Assembly (NCBI GenBank): GCA_007844125.1
Contig: CM017564.1
Span: forward strand, 19,114,115-19,178,114
Direction: 5' to 3'
Length of the DNA: 64,000 nt
Source: Sinonovacula constricta
Lineage: Eukaryota > Mollusca > Bivalvia > Cardiida > Solecurtidae
The notes under the pieces are model-generated. The model ran no database searches. It saw only the letters and a program-made list of their open reading frames with translations, and was not told the DNA's origin. A program made the translations under genes and the position numbers. Shown one piece after another: positions 9,123-19,197 of the stretch (positions are counted from its first letter, which is position 1; the number at the start of each line of letters is the position of its first letter).

Positions 9123-10335
9123 TTAAGCAAAAGTGTCTGAAATTTCTTTTTTGTTTCTTATCATTGAGTTATTAGATTTTAAATGACTTACTGTTGCTGA
9201 AGAAGATTTACTTTTTTGTTGTGACCTTGTTTTTCGACTTTTTGGTTCAGATATGGACGGCTTACTAGATGAACAATCCATATCATTCTCGCCAATCAAG
9301 GAGCAAAACTTATTAGCCACCTTGATTGGGTCCTTGGATCCTTTTTGCTGGCGTCCAGAAGGTGGACCTGTATTTATTGTTGGTTTGGTTTGTTTTTGTT
9401 GTGATGTTGACTGTGTTGTTGGAACTGACTGCTTTGGTATAGGTTTGTTGTTTTGTTTCTCGTGTACCGACTCTGAAACTGTCTGGGTTTGTGCCTCTTT
9501 CATGGTTACTGATTTTGTATTTGATTTGATTACAGAGGAGTAGGATTTTGTTGGGGTTTTGACTAATTTCCTTGCTTCAGGATATGTAATTCTGTTTTGA
9601 TGCGTACAATTGCCTTCTCTTTTTTCCCACTTTCACATGTGTTTGAAAATGATGGGTGTTCTTTGCCGCAATTTGTACATTTAAATGTGGTGCATGCAAA
9701 GTCATTGTGTTCATTTCCAGAAGAGCCGCAGACTTTTGTATTTTTGCAATTACTTTCATGATGTCCGAACTTTTGACATTTAAAACAACGCATTGGATTT
9801 GGGATGTATAGTTCGACTTCATTAAGGCTATAAAGTATTTTGATGTTTAATGGTGCCTGGGTTGAATTGAATGTAAGAATAAATGTATTTGTTTCAATTG
9901 AAACACCATTTTTCTAATTTTGATACGTTTAGCTGCTGTTACTCCTTGACCGGCTAGATTTGTAACGATTTCTTCTTAGGAAACTCCGGCAAGTATAGCG
10001 TTTCTGATGACGCCTTTGGAAAAGTTGAGTGATTTGTGAGGGGATGATGTTATATCTGTGGTGAATAGTTTTAAAAGTTGATCGGATTGGTAGTTTTTAC
10101 TAACTTCAAACGAGTAAAGAGCCACTTTTCTTTTTTTTTTTTTGACTGATTTGGGGTCTCCTACTACTCCTTTAGGTGCTTTCTTAATTATAAAAGGTGA
10201 CATTGTTGAAAGTGGATCAAAATCTTTGTCTGCAGTCAGCACAATGAATTTTTGAAATTGTTCAGTTATTCTTCGTCAGAGTCGGTATCGAGTATGTTCG
10301 GTCGGGGTCTTTTAAGAATGTTGGAAGCAATGAGA
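9123..10335 (-). pseudogene. Gag-like ORF1 of I/Nimb-like copy B, fused to ORF2 linker
   Basis: The minus strand begins near 10335 with 'ASNILKRPRPN' (the ATG is mutated; the other copy has MASNILKRPRPN), then 'SPHKSLNFSKGVIRNAIL' and 'TNLAGQGVTAAKRI'. This layout is typical of LINE ORF1 proteins that precede zinc knuckles. 'MRCFKCQKFGHHESNC', 'CTTFKCTNCGKEHPSFSNTC' (9620-9793) form CCHC-type knuckles for RNA binding. The C-terminal part is Gln/Ser/Lys-rich and runs without a break into 'SSATVSHLKSN...KKEIS' (9123-9220), which matches the ORF2 linker at 600-660. The endonuclease that should lie between has therefore been deleted. Frameshifts near 9975 and 9800 break the frame. Confidence 0.75.
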
Positions 10336-10339
10336 GGAA

Positions 10340-10866
10340 AGAAGTAAAAATTCAGTACCTGTGGTCCCCACCCGCCGCGGAGCCCAACAAGGGGGCGCTT
10401 ATCTGGAGTGGATTTCCAGCCAGGGCTACACAGGTGCTATACTCGAAAGGGTAAAGTATCTCGATTAACCCATAAGCCACAGCCTTCTAGGTTATGTAAG
10501 AGAATAAAGTTAAGAAGAATCAAACCCGATTGTATCAGAAGAATTGATACGTATGGATAGAGAAAGGGGTGAGAGTATGTTAACCTAGGGCTCGGCGTGA
10601 CCAGCCGATTGATCGTACCGGGTCCATACGACCACCCGTCTACACCGAATACGGGGTCAAGACGGTGTGTTACCTCCCACGGGTGACTACGGATATACCG
10701 TACGCCAATCCCGTGGATGCTCAACCGCCAGAATCCCCATCTCCGGTTTCACGGGACGCCATGCACGGCAAACGCATGGTCCATTTTCGGCGGAGTTTTA
10801 CCGCTCTGCATGAATACAGTCGGCGTATTCTAGGCCCCTTCCGGCTGGGCCTAGGACGAATATGAA
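10340..10866 (-). promoter_or_regulatory. 5' UTR / leader of I/Nimb-like copy B
   Basis: A conserved ~520-bp leader upstream of ORF1, also present at 14713-15225 and 52505-53075. The three share 'ccgattgatcgtaccgg', 'cacccgtctacaccg', 'cgccatgcacggcaaacgca' and the GC-rich self-complementary start 'ggccctgccggtaggggcc'. Non-LTR elements usually carry an internal promoter here. That role is inferred; the conservation across subfamilies is seen. Confidence 0.6.
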
Positions 10867-12115
10867 ATTTCTTTAGTGCCGCTTTACGTTCTAATGGATT
10901 CGTTGCATTCATATTTGTTACGCTTTGACTTTGTCGTAGTATACACTTTTCTGCTATGCTATGAAGAACTTTTGAGAATGACTATATTGTATTATCAGCA
11001 TTCTCAAGTGTTGAAGTAGTCAATTCTTCAGTACAAAATATTGAGAATAATTCCCAATTTGCTCTGTTCATTCTCAAATAAGTAATACTGTCATTTAAGT
11101 TGACAGATTCGCTGGTTAATATTACAGGACAATGATCACTTCCACATAAGTCGTCATGTACATCCAAACTATAATCAAGATATATATAAGGGTGACATAA
11201 AGAAAGGTCAAGAGATGAATAATGTCCTGAAGCAGGATGTAAGAAAGTTGCCTTTTTATTATTCATTGGACATACATCATTTTGGGCAATTAAGTCCTCC
11301 TACGTTTAACCCATATTATTATAATCAGAACATCCCCATAATGGGTTATGTCCATTAAAATCCCCTACAAGAATATAGGGTGAAGGTAATTGATTTAATA
11401 AGTAATCTTATTTTGATTTTGGAATATCTGAATTAGGTGGAAGATAAACAGAGCAAACTGTAATGACTTTATGGACTGTAAAACGAATGGCAACAGCCTG
11501 TAAATCAGTATTAAGGTTAATCCTCGAATGTGGCAGTTTGGAGTTGACAAGAATTGTCGATCCTCCAGACGCCCGATCACACATTGTATGAATGTGACCT
11601 CGGCTTTTTGTCCAGTGACCTTGATTTACGACTATTTTGGTCAGATATGGCATGCTAACTAACTAAGCACTCCATATCATCCTCGCCAGTGAAGGAGCTT
11701 AATTTATTAGCTAATTTGACTGGGTCTTTGGATCCTTTTTGCTGACGTCCTGATGGAGGACCGTTATTAATTGTCGGTTTGCCTGTTTTTGTTGTGTTTG
11801 TGGAACGGGTTGTTTGGATTTAGTTGTTTGAGTTTCAGAAACTGACTCTGTTTGTGTTTGAGCATCTTTCGTGTTGATAGTTTTAACATTTGTTTTTATG
11901 ACTGATGCGTACTACTTTGTCGGAGTTGAAATTCGTTTCCTCGCTTCAGGGTGGTATATTTTGTTAAAAGTTTTGATTCGTATTATATCTTTTTCTTTTT
12001 TCCAAATATCACATTTGTTTGAGTAGGCCGGATGGTCCTTGCCACAATTTGCGCACTTGAATGTAGTGCATGCAAATTCATTGTGATTGTCAGCTAAAGC
12101 GCTACACTTACCGCA
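10867..12115 (-). pseudogene. I/Nimb-like copy C: ORF1 C-terminus and ORF2 EEP endonuclease
   Basis: From 12115 downward the minus strand gives an ORF1 zinc-knuckle tail ('CGKCSALADNHNEFACTTF', 'CANCGKDHPAYSNKC'), then a Gln/Thr-rich tail. After a stop, 11653-11395 reads as the endonuclease ('IVVNQGHWTKSRGH', 'RASGGSTILVNSKL', 'VYLPPNSD'). 11380-10982 follows with a gap and frameshift, then 'GHYSSLDLSLCHP' and the catalytic 'GSDHCPVIL' (about 11120-11150). The S-D-H motif and 'SSLDL' are the standard late EEP motifs. The fragment then runs to about 10867, where the 5' end of copy B begins. Its ORF1 start and leader lie at 14578-15225, beyond the Naiad insertion. Confidence 0.75.
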
Positions 12116-12118
12116 AAC

Positions 12119-13695
12119 GCAAAAAAATCGCGTTAAAATCTACCGCTCCCATCCTTCTAGTTTACCTAAGAAACCTTTTTATCACTAAAAACATCTAAAA
12201 CAGTCCTTTCAGAATATTCACGATAAATTTGTACTTGTACCTGCAGACAAAGCTTCAAACAACATATTTTTTGTCTGACGACTATATTACAAAAATGTAC
12301 TGAGTGCTGAGTTATCCACCACCAATTCTTACTCTTGCACTAACCTTGACTTTCCGACAGTCATTGACAAACATAAACAGATATTGCATAATTTCAATAT
12401 CAAAATAGAATCAAAGCAAGAAAAACTTACTTCCTTGTACTGGATTCCGAAGCTACACAAAACACCATACAAGTCACGATTCATAGATAATGTCAGCTCT
12501 AGCACCACCACTCACACATCTAAACTACTTACGTCGTGCCTTACAGCCGTTCGCAATCACGTTGTTAAATATTATGAAAAAGTGTATGAAAATTGAGGAA
12601 TTAACAATTTTTGGTCTATTAAAATTATTCAGAAGTCTCGTACTTTAAACTTTCATTGCTCTGCAGTTAATACTTACGATTTCTCTACGCTGTACACTTC
12701 TTTACCTCATGATTTAATTAAGACCAAATTGATTGCTCTTATTGAGAAAACATTTGCTCGAGAGCAATGTCTATATATTGCATGTCATGATAGCAATGCA
12801 TTTTTACCAACACTTTCTTAGCAAAGTTTACTATGTGGACTTGCACGGATGTTTGTGAAGCTTTACGTTTTCTATTAGACAATATTTACATAAAATGCGG
12901 TGACACTTTATTTAGACAAGTAATTGGTATCCCTATGGGAACCAACTGTGCACCATTAATTGCAGATTTGTTTTTATACTGCTTTCATGATTTCATGTTA
13001 ACTTTATCCCCTTCGAACCAAAGCCACATTATAGAGGCTTTCAATGTAACGTCACGCTATCTTGACGATATTCTAACTATAGATAATCCTTTCTTTTCTC
13101 AAATGATCCATCTGATTTACCCTCCCTTAATAAAGTAAATAACTGACATTTAAATGCAGCATTTCTAGACATTGAGATCAATATTTCCAATGACAGCGTC
13201 TCTACTAAAATCTATGACAAGAGAGATGAATTCAACTTTAGTATTGTGAATTATCCATTCCTTGATGGTGATTCACCTCGTGCTACCTCCTATGGTATTT
13301 ACATATCACAACTTACAAGTTTTGCACGAGTTTTTACTAAAGTAGAAGATTTCAATGCTAGAAACCTGTTTATTTCTTCTAAACTGTTACAGCAAGGCTT
13401 TCGTTTTCATAAATTAAGAAAGGCATTTTCAAAATTCTTTCATCTCAATGGTTTTATTGCTTCTAAGTATAATAGCAGTATGAAAACACTTATGCAGAAA
13501 GGCATAAGCCATCCTGCATTTTATAGAAATGTTTTATACAAGTTAAAGAAAATCAAGGGTCTCAATAACTTTTCTGACCACTTTACAAAACTTATCAGAA
13601 AATGTATTGCAGACGGTTACAACCCGGGAATCCTTCGATGTACTGCATTGCTTGCAATTGACCCTTTAACAGTCAATAACTTGCATTGCTTTTAA
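12119..13695 (+). pseudogene. Naiad PLE reverse transcriptase (second copy), with in-frame TGA codons
   Basis: The plus strand encodes a Penelope-like RT: 'NRVKIYRSHPSSLPKKPF', 'DKFVLVPADKASNN', 'YWIPKLHKTPYKSRFI' (12440-12490), 'NTYDFSTLYTSLPHDLI', 'IGIPMGTNCAPLIADLFLYC' (12930-12990), catalytic 'SRYLDDILT' (13055-13080), 'FLDIEI', 'TSYGIYISQLTSFARV', 'KLLQQGFRFHKLRKAFS', ending at TAA 13693-13695. It is 5'-truncated and begins at the RT, lacking the GIY-YIG. True lesions are a TAA in 'FYH*KHL' (about 12204), a 1-nt loss near 12808 and a ~10-nt deletion near 13126. TGA occurs in frame at 12276-12278, 12594-12596 and 13144-13146. The first and last are also TGA in the 60-61 kb copy, and 12276 sits where PLEs typically have Cys in an 'NNIVFVC'-like motif. 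These TGAs are candidates for selenocysteine. Confidence 0.8.
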
Positions 13696-14575
13696 ATTAC
13701 ACAATTACCGGACAGGTCGTTGAGACTATATGAAAACAGTGACTTAAAGCCATAATTGGACAGTCACTGTTGGATTTCTTGTCTCTTCATCTATCCAGTC
13801 GTGCCCTATATAGGTGGGACAACTTGAGCAGTCTCCATACCCTTTACGTGAGATTGCACAGTAGGTATAACATCGGGATTTTTGTACCTTTATCATATAT
13901 AATATGTCAACTGCGGATAAATCCTCGGCGTTTATGACATGTTTTTTAAACGTATTAACTCTAAACAATACTACGTTTTATTTTGTTGATTTTCTAAAAT
14001 TCTATTATTTCTTCCGTATTATTTAGATTTCACTTTTGGCACTTTTGGCATATGACGTCATGGCATTCATGACGTCATTATATGGTTCTTATAATGTATC
14101 AGCGCTTGTACTGCTTTATTTTTATTTTAAACTACTCTCTCATTTGGAATTTTTTGTTATTCTTTTTTTGGAATTCTTTTATATACTGTACATACTGTAC
14201 ATATGTTGTTTTATTACTAGTTATTATGTATGTACATATGTTCATTATATCTGTTTTAACTCCCGAGGCAGGTGCTTATTGTTAGTTGTGTCACTTTGAC
14301 GGGATATTTTTATTTACACTGTTTTGTTTGATAGAAAAACCTTCAGGAAGTGCGGGGTTGGAGCGCTCCACAAACCAGGCTTGAGCACCCCAGTTGGCCC
14401 TTTTGCCGACTGACCGTTTCAAGGCGGTAACTGATGCTTTTCTTTTTTTGTGTGTTATGTCTCGTCTCTGTGTTTTTGTCACATTTACATTTACTTTGTT
14501 TGCCTTTGTCTACAGGTAGATAAAAATTTAAATATCTGTGAAAATTTTGATAGGACCTTTTCTTATTTACCTATT
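13696..14575 (+). mobile_element. Naiad PLE 3' UTR (second copy)
   Basis: About 880 bp from the RT stop to the shared terminus 'ggaccttttcttatttacct'. It contains the SECIS-like hairpin, a conserved 'catatgacgtcatggcat' segment (14047-14065), tandem 'tactgtacat' motifs, and the block at 14345-14435 that family-B elements also carry ('ggagcgctcc', 'caccccagttggcccttttg', 'ccgactgacc', 'ggcggtaactg'). The 3' end abuts I/Nimb-like ORF1 sequence. Confidence 0.75.
13722..13785 (+). promoter_or_regulatory. SECIS-like hairpin in Naiad 3' UTR (form 2)
   Basis: It starts 26 nt after the RT stop codon. Lower helix: GAGAC (13722-13726) with GTCTC (13781-13785). Quartet: ATGA at 13730-13733 opposite GGAT at 13772-13775. 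Upper helix: ten perfect pairs, AACAGTGACT (13735-13744) with AGTCACTGTT (13762-13771). Then an AAA-containing bulge (13746-13748) and a mini-stem CCA/TGG around TAAT (13751-13759). This is the layout of a eukaryotic form-2 SECIS, which recruits the machinery that decodes UGA as selenocysteine. Found by eye; no folding program or SECIS search was run. Confidence 0.65.
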
Positions 14576-14577
14576 GA

Positions 14578-15225
14578 TAACTGTTTAAAGTCTTCGTCTG
14601 CGGTAAGTACAATAAATTTTGGAAAATTGTCAATTATTTGTTCTTCATCAGAGTCAGTTTCAAGGATGTTCGGTCGAGGTCGTTTCAAGATGTTGGAGGC
14701 CATGAGAACAAATAAGAAACAATTCAACACCGGTGTTCCCCACCCACCACGGAGTCCAACAAGGGGACGCTTATACGGAGTGGGCCTCCTACTTCAAGCG
14801 CCAGGGTTACACAGGTGTGGAGGGACTTTAATACCTCTCGATTTACCCATAAGCCACTGCTTTCTAGGTTAAGTTATAGAAGAAAGTTAAGAAGAATCAA
14901 GCCCGGTTTGTATCAGAGAAGAATTGATACGTATTGATAGAAGAGGGTAGAAGTAAATTAACCAAGGGCTCGGCATGACCAGCCGATTGATCGTACCGGG
15001 TCCATACGACCATCCGTCTACACCGAATACGGGGTCAAGACGGTGTGTTGCATCCCAAGAGTAACTACGGATATACCGTACGCCAATCCTGTAGGTGCTC
15101 AACCGCCAGAAACCCAATCTCCGGTTTCACGGGATGCCATGCACGGAAAACGCATGGTCCATTTTCTGCGGGGTTTTACCGCTCTGCATGAATACAGCGG
15201 CGTATTCTATGCCCCAGCCGGCAGG
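14578..15225 (-). mobile_element. I/Nimb-like copy C: 5' leader and start of ORF1
   Basis: From about 15225 the minus strand has the GC-rich start ('cggccctgccggctgggg'), the ~510-bp leader, and ORF1 beginning 'MASNILKRPRPN' at 14712 with 'ETDSDEEQIID' and 'VLTADEDFK'. It stops at about 14578 against the 3' end of the Naiad. The zinc-knuckle part of the same ORF1 resumes on the other side of the Naiad at 12115, with roughly 500 bp of ORF1 missing. The Naiad therefore sits inside this copy and some target sequence was lost. Confidence 0.75.
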
Positions 15226-15690
15226 GCCGACGCCTCAAATTCTATAGCTACCTACAGCCATTGGGTAGAAGAGTTTAATACAGCGCCACCGATTCGATCG
15301 TCTTCACAACGACTCACGGACAATAGGAACCGCCTTTGTGTGACTACCTTGGAGATCTGACGGATGAGACTCCGAAGAACTCTATAACTCACTTTGTTAC
15401 TGGGGGATCTAAAAACTATGCATTCAAGCTAGCTTTCCAGAACAAAATTGTCAGGCGTCTTTATGTTAAGTACGCGGTATTACATTGAACTTTAAGAATT
15501 CTCCAGACATACATTTCGAAACTGTGCAAAATATGGTGACTTGTGGAAATAAAGTAAAACTATTAACTCTCATCGATACAAACAAGATTGTAAGGAATTC
15601 AGATAATTGTTGCTGTAAAAACTGAAACCAAAGACTACAAAATTGTGTTTGATAAGCGAGTGATTAAAGAGGCCTACCATACCGTACCTT
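15226..15690. other. Non-coding, unassigned
   Basis: Flank of copy C at its 5' end. No recognised coding motif or repeat. It may hold the pre-insertion target. Confidence 0.4.
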
Positions 15691-15699
15691 ATGGAATGT

Positions 15700-15800
15700 T
15701 TGTTTTTGTTTGTTTTTTTTTTTGTTTGTTTTTTTGTTTGTTTGTTGTTTTTTTTTTTTTTTTTTTTTTGTTGTTGTTTTTTTTTGGGGGGGGGGGGGGG
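15700..15800. repeat. T-rich / G-homopolymer tract at a retroelement 3' tail
   Basis: Runs of T with interspersed G, then about 18 consecutive G immediately before 'ttacggcacaccgacacttg'. Read on the minus strand this is the tail of an I/Nimb-like 3' end: the terminus, then poly-C, then A-rich simple sequence. Confidence 0.85.
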
Positions 15801-16125
15801 GTTACGGCACACCGACACTTGATAGGTCGTACGGCGCCGAATACATTAAAGTTTAACGACAATAAAATATAATCAGGTTAAAACTAAAATACGTAAGTAG
15901 AAATAAAAATGTGAATTATAAGTGGAAACAGGTTAACATACTTAACAATTAAAATATATAAAAATTCAGCATAACATAAATCGTTTAAAAATTTATTAAG
16001 AATACCAATCTTGTTCAGGAAGCAAACAAGTTTGGAGTCGGACACTGTTTTGAATAATTAGTATATGTTATTGACATTAAAATATTTAGACCGAATATGG
16101 CCTGTGTTGAGGTTTTGTGTCTTTG
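15801..16125 (-). mobile_element. I/Nimb-like 3' UTR fragment, heavily 5'-truncated
   Basis: The minus strand ends 'gtgtcggtgtgccgtaac' at 15801. It aligns with 6350-6640 (3' UTR and the last codons of ORF2, 'caaacttgtttgcttcctga' near 16015-16035). Truncation at about 16125 leaves no domain. Confidence 0.75.
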
Positions 16126-16997
16126 ATGTTGAAGAGAATATGCTGCTAATGTCATTGATGGTTATGGTAGTCCTAGAATTGAGGGAATATTGATGTGTTT
16201 CATTTGAATTATCTTTTTTAAAAGTGTTATAAAAAGGTTCAGTTTACGAGAACTGAATATAAGTGGTTTCAGGGTGTCCGAAACAACCAAAATATCATGT
16301 TAACACATTTTTATAATGAAAACAATCAAACACTTTACAAAAAGAAACGAAATTGTAATGTAACTAATGCATTATCAAAACTGAGCAGAGCCATAATAGA
16401 ACAATGTTCCCTTATGCCATTAATATTTTATGCTTATTAACCTGCTCGGATAGAGAAAGGGTTAAATATGTAACAGTTAAGAGGACTTGCTACGCTTGTT
16501 TCCCGGGTTGTTGTGGACATTCTCTGTGGTGCTGTTATAGGTCTGGGTGGTCTGTGTGGTGTTGTTATTGGTCTGGGTATCAACGCGGTTTGTAAACAGT
16601 AGCTGTTATATTTTTATGTTATAAGTTTCGAGATGACGTTGCGTTAGTATGGATAAAAGTGAGAAGGATAGTATATTAGAAAAACATTATTTTGAAGAAA
16701 AGAATCCAGGTGCCTACTCCGGTGCTCAGAAACTATTTAATGTATTGAATAAAAATCAACTTATGATACACATTTTTTATTTTTTGTAATACTTTTTACA
16801 CTTATTCACTAGTCTTATATATCTTCTATGATACGTTCGTTCACTTGATATTAACTATAACTTGTGATGACAAGAGTCAGCAAAGTTCAAAAAGTCGAAA
16901 GAACCCGGTTTTACTACTCAGAGAGTTGCCATTTAAACTCGCCCGCACCTGAAGCAATATCAGTTTTTTGTCAAAACTTCAACTCGACAATATAAAG
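16126..16997. other. Non-coding, possible upstream region of the next gene
   Basis: No recognised repeat or coding motif. 16500-16590 contains a short imperfect repeat ('ggtctgggt', 'tgctgttat'). It precedes the putative first exon at 16998 and could hold its promoter, but I see no clear core element. Confidence 0.35.
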
Positions 16998-17900
16998 ATG
17001 GATACGCCAGTAGCACAACTTGTTGAAATGTTGGCATATGCCAACAAAATATGTATCCACTTGGAAAAAGAGGTAGGTTGTAGTTTACGTTGATGCTGTT
17101 TTTTAACGTTCTATACTAAGTATTTAATTTTGAACATTTTGGAAAAGATTTCAAAACTTTGTAAATAAAAAAAAGATTAACGTTATTTTTCGTATTTACT
17201 TTACTACCATTTGTCAATACTATTTAACGCTATGATCTTCAACATATGTTCACGTAAATGCAATATAATTATTCTATAATTTGTAATACTTTTATAATTC
17301 ACTAAGTTTGATTGCTTTCCGTAAAACCTTCAATACAGTTTACGGTGTGCCGTAAAACCAAAAATACCAATACAGTTTATAACAAGGTAGTGTGTTACGG
17401 TCATCACTCACTCAAAATCAATTCAACAGGATGACCATTTTCATTTTATTCACTTATTTACTGATATCACAAAAAAACGCGCCTTAATATTGAATTATAT
17501 TTCGATTGCCTTTCTGAAGCCCTCGCAAGACCAAGATAAGCACAAAACAAAAGAGACTGAGCAACAAGATGCGATTACGAAACAACAGCAGCAGCTAAAG
17601 CAATCCCAACTTCGGTTGGAACAGCAGCAGTTGGAGCCACTCCAGCGTAAGCTGCTGTCACAGGAACAGCAGCTGAACTATTTTCGAACGTCCTTGCAAC
17701 AGCAAGTAACAGAAGCGCAAAGACTTTTGGGTCGTGATGCTCTGCGAGGGCAGCAGCTGGAGCTGATCTACAACAACCTTAGGGGGTTGGAGTGGCACAT
17801 GTTGGAGTTTGGTTGCTGCCAAATGGTGGGGCAGTGGGTACAACAACAATTAAAAGGCCAGTGTGATTCCATAATAATGCAACACCGGCAGCTGGCTAAG
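16998..17900 (+). CDS. Putative first two exons: Gln-rich coiled-coil N-terminus
   Basis: Exon 16998-17072 starts at ATG and encodes 25 codons ('MDTPVAQLVEMLAYANKIC...'), ending in phase 0 at a 'gtaggt' donor. Exon 17520-17900 follows a pyrimidine-rich acceptor ('tttcgattgcctttctgaag'), is open for 127 codons in matching phase, and ends at 'aag|gtaaat'. It is rich in Gln, Leu and Glu with a heptad-like pattern ('LRLEQQQLEPLQRKLL'), so it probably forms a coiled coil. These exons lie upstream of the CaRF/MULE-like exons and may be their N-terminus. The phase to the exon at 19198 does not match without another exon or a lesion, so the link is inferred. Confidence 0.45.
17333..17366 (+). mobile_element. 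Minimal I/Nimb-like 3' terminus
   Basis: 'cggtgtgccgtaaaacc' and a short tail only, inside the interval between the two Gln-rich exons. It looks like an extremely 5'-truncated insertion. Confidence 0.5.
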
Positions 17901-18164
17901 GTAAATACATTCAAGCATCCATTTTAAGTTTCGTTTATTTGTCAGATTTCAGATGTTTATGTTTCGTTTTATTCATTCGTCAGATTTCAGACGTCTTTTC
18001 AACATAAAATATATTTCTTTTCTTTTATCATATCATCCATTTAAACCAACATTACATGTAAGCACTATTTTATGGAAAACTTTTAAAAATTTTAAGAAGT
18101 TTTTTTTTTGTTTTTTTTCGGCTCTTTTCTCTTATTTCACCGTTTTGCGCGTCTTAGACGATTT

Positions 18165-18370
18165 CTCACGACGACGAGCACCCCAGTCGGTCCATATTGC
18201 CGACTGACCGTTCCAAGGCGGTAACTGTCGGGTTTGCGGGTTTAAATGACTCATCACAAATTTGTTCTTACTTTTAGCTTGGCTTGCATGTGAAATACCT
18301 TTGTTATGTGCCTTTTCGGAGTTTGGTATATGTTGCAATGCTCATAGGACTTTGTCATATATTCTTATTA
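18165..18370 (+). mobile_element. Family-B element, 5'-truncated
   Basis: Starts in the structured module ('caccccagtcggtccatatt', 'gccgactgaccgttccaagg') and runs to the fixed 3' end 'actttgtcatatattctta'. It matches 2105-2300 in reverse orientation at high identity. The pairs CAGTCGG and CCGACTG at 18182-18206 form a 7-bp stem with a 9-nt loop. Confidence 0.75.
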
Positions 18371-18515
18371 TTACTTCTCATGATGTCACATGGAAAAAAA
18401 GATGCGTAATTTCTAAACAACATCCAGTATCTGGAGGGTGCGGAGTTTCCGGATCACGTGTTATGTTAATATCCGAATCGTTGAAAAATTTGAGTCGTAT
18501 ACTATGTACCGTATT

Positions 18516-19015
18516 CCTCTCGAAAATGGTGATATAAGGGAGCAACTGGTATACGGAGGTGTTTGTGTTGTCAGTCTGATAGTGATATTCCTGGTTTATT
18601 GTACCATAGTCCTCTCAAAAATGGTGATTTTAGGGAGCAACTGGTATACGGAGGTGTTTTGTAGTCATTCTGCTCAAGATATTCATGGTTTATTGTACCA
18701 TAGTCCTCTCAAAAATGGTGATTTTAGGGAGCAACTGGTACACGGAGGTTTTTGTGTAGTCAGTCTGATATAGTTATTCATGGTTTATTGTACTAAGTCC
18801 TCTCAAAAATGGTGATATTAGGGAGCAACTGGTATACGGAGGCATTTATAAAGTTAGTTTGATGTATATATTTCTGCTTTGGTTTAAAAGTATCAAAAGA
18901 GGTTATTATAGGGAGTAACCAGTATACATAGGTGTTTGTGAAGTCATTCAGATGGAGTAAAATCTTGGTTAATTGTATTATATTACATATTCCAATAAGA
19001 AGAATTAGTGGTGTG
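18516..19015 (+). repeat. ~95-bp minisatellite, about five copies, decaying 3'ward
   Basis: Units start near 18516, 18611, 18705, 18799 and 18893, each beginning 'cctctcaaaaatggtgat' and containing 'agggagcaactggtatacgg'. The first four are similar; the fifth and a possible sixth are strongly diverged. It lies between the Gln-rich exon and the exon at 19198. Confidence 0.85.
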
Positions 19016-19197
19016 TTTACCAGCATGTTTGTGTGTTGATGTAGTACTTGATATCTGAAAAATATTATACCTAGGTATTCTATAATAGAGTCAATGCAAA
19101 GAAGTTTTTTTATGAAAAGAGCAAGTATTCTGAGGTGGTTTTAGGGTCACTGTGATAGACAATTAAACATATTTTGTTAATCTTCTTTTCTTTGCAG

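Larger units (their letters stand above)
6335..10866 (-). mobile_element. I/Nimb-like non-LTR retrotransposon copy B (endonuclease deleted)
   Basis: On the minus strand the copy runs from a GC-rich 5' end near 10866 ('ggcccagccggaaggggcc') through a ~530-bp leader, a gag-like ORF1 with zinc knuckles, a fused ORF1/ORF2 linker, RT, RNase H and the 3' terminus 'ggtgtgccgtaaaacccaaa' near 6340. I, Nimb, R1 and related elements carry RNase H after RT, which is why this group is named. The EEP endonuclease, expected at the start of ORF2, is absent. Many stops and frameshifts make it inactive. It is inserted in the ORF2 of an older copy whose EN part lies at 10867-11653. Confidence 0.8.

Noticed and set aside
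12594..12596. TGA at 12594 as a selenocysteine codon
   Set aside because: The other copy has TCA (Ser) at the same position, so a simple nonsense mutation is more likely.
14036..14299. Small membrane-protein-like open frames (Phe/Leu/Tyr-rich)
   Set aside because: They lie in the AT-rich Naiad 3' UTR, are not conserved in the other copies, and overlap each other in different frames.
14383..14440. Hammerhead ribozyme in the Naiad 3' UTR
   Set aside because: Canonical PLEs carry hammerheads, but the CUGAUGA and GAAA core boxes are not present in the right order here; 'ctgatg' near the module is not followed by the required core.
15570..15872. Lys/Asn-rich and Phe/Gly-rich open frames
   Set aside because: Translation of the poly-T/poly-G tract at a retroelement tail.
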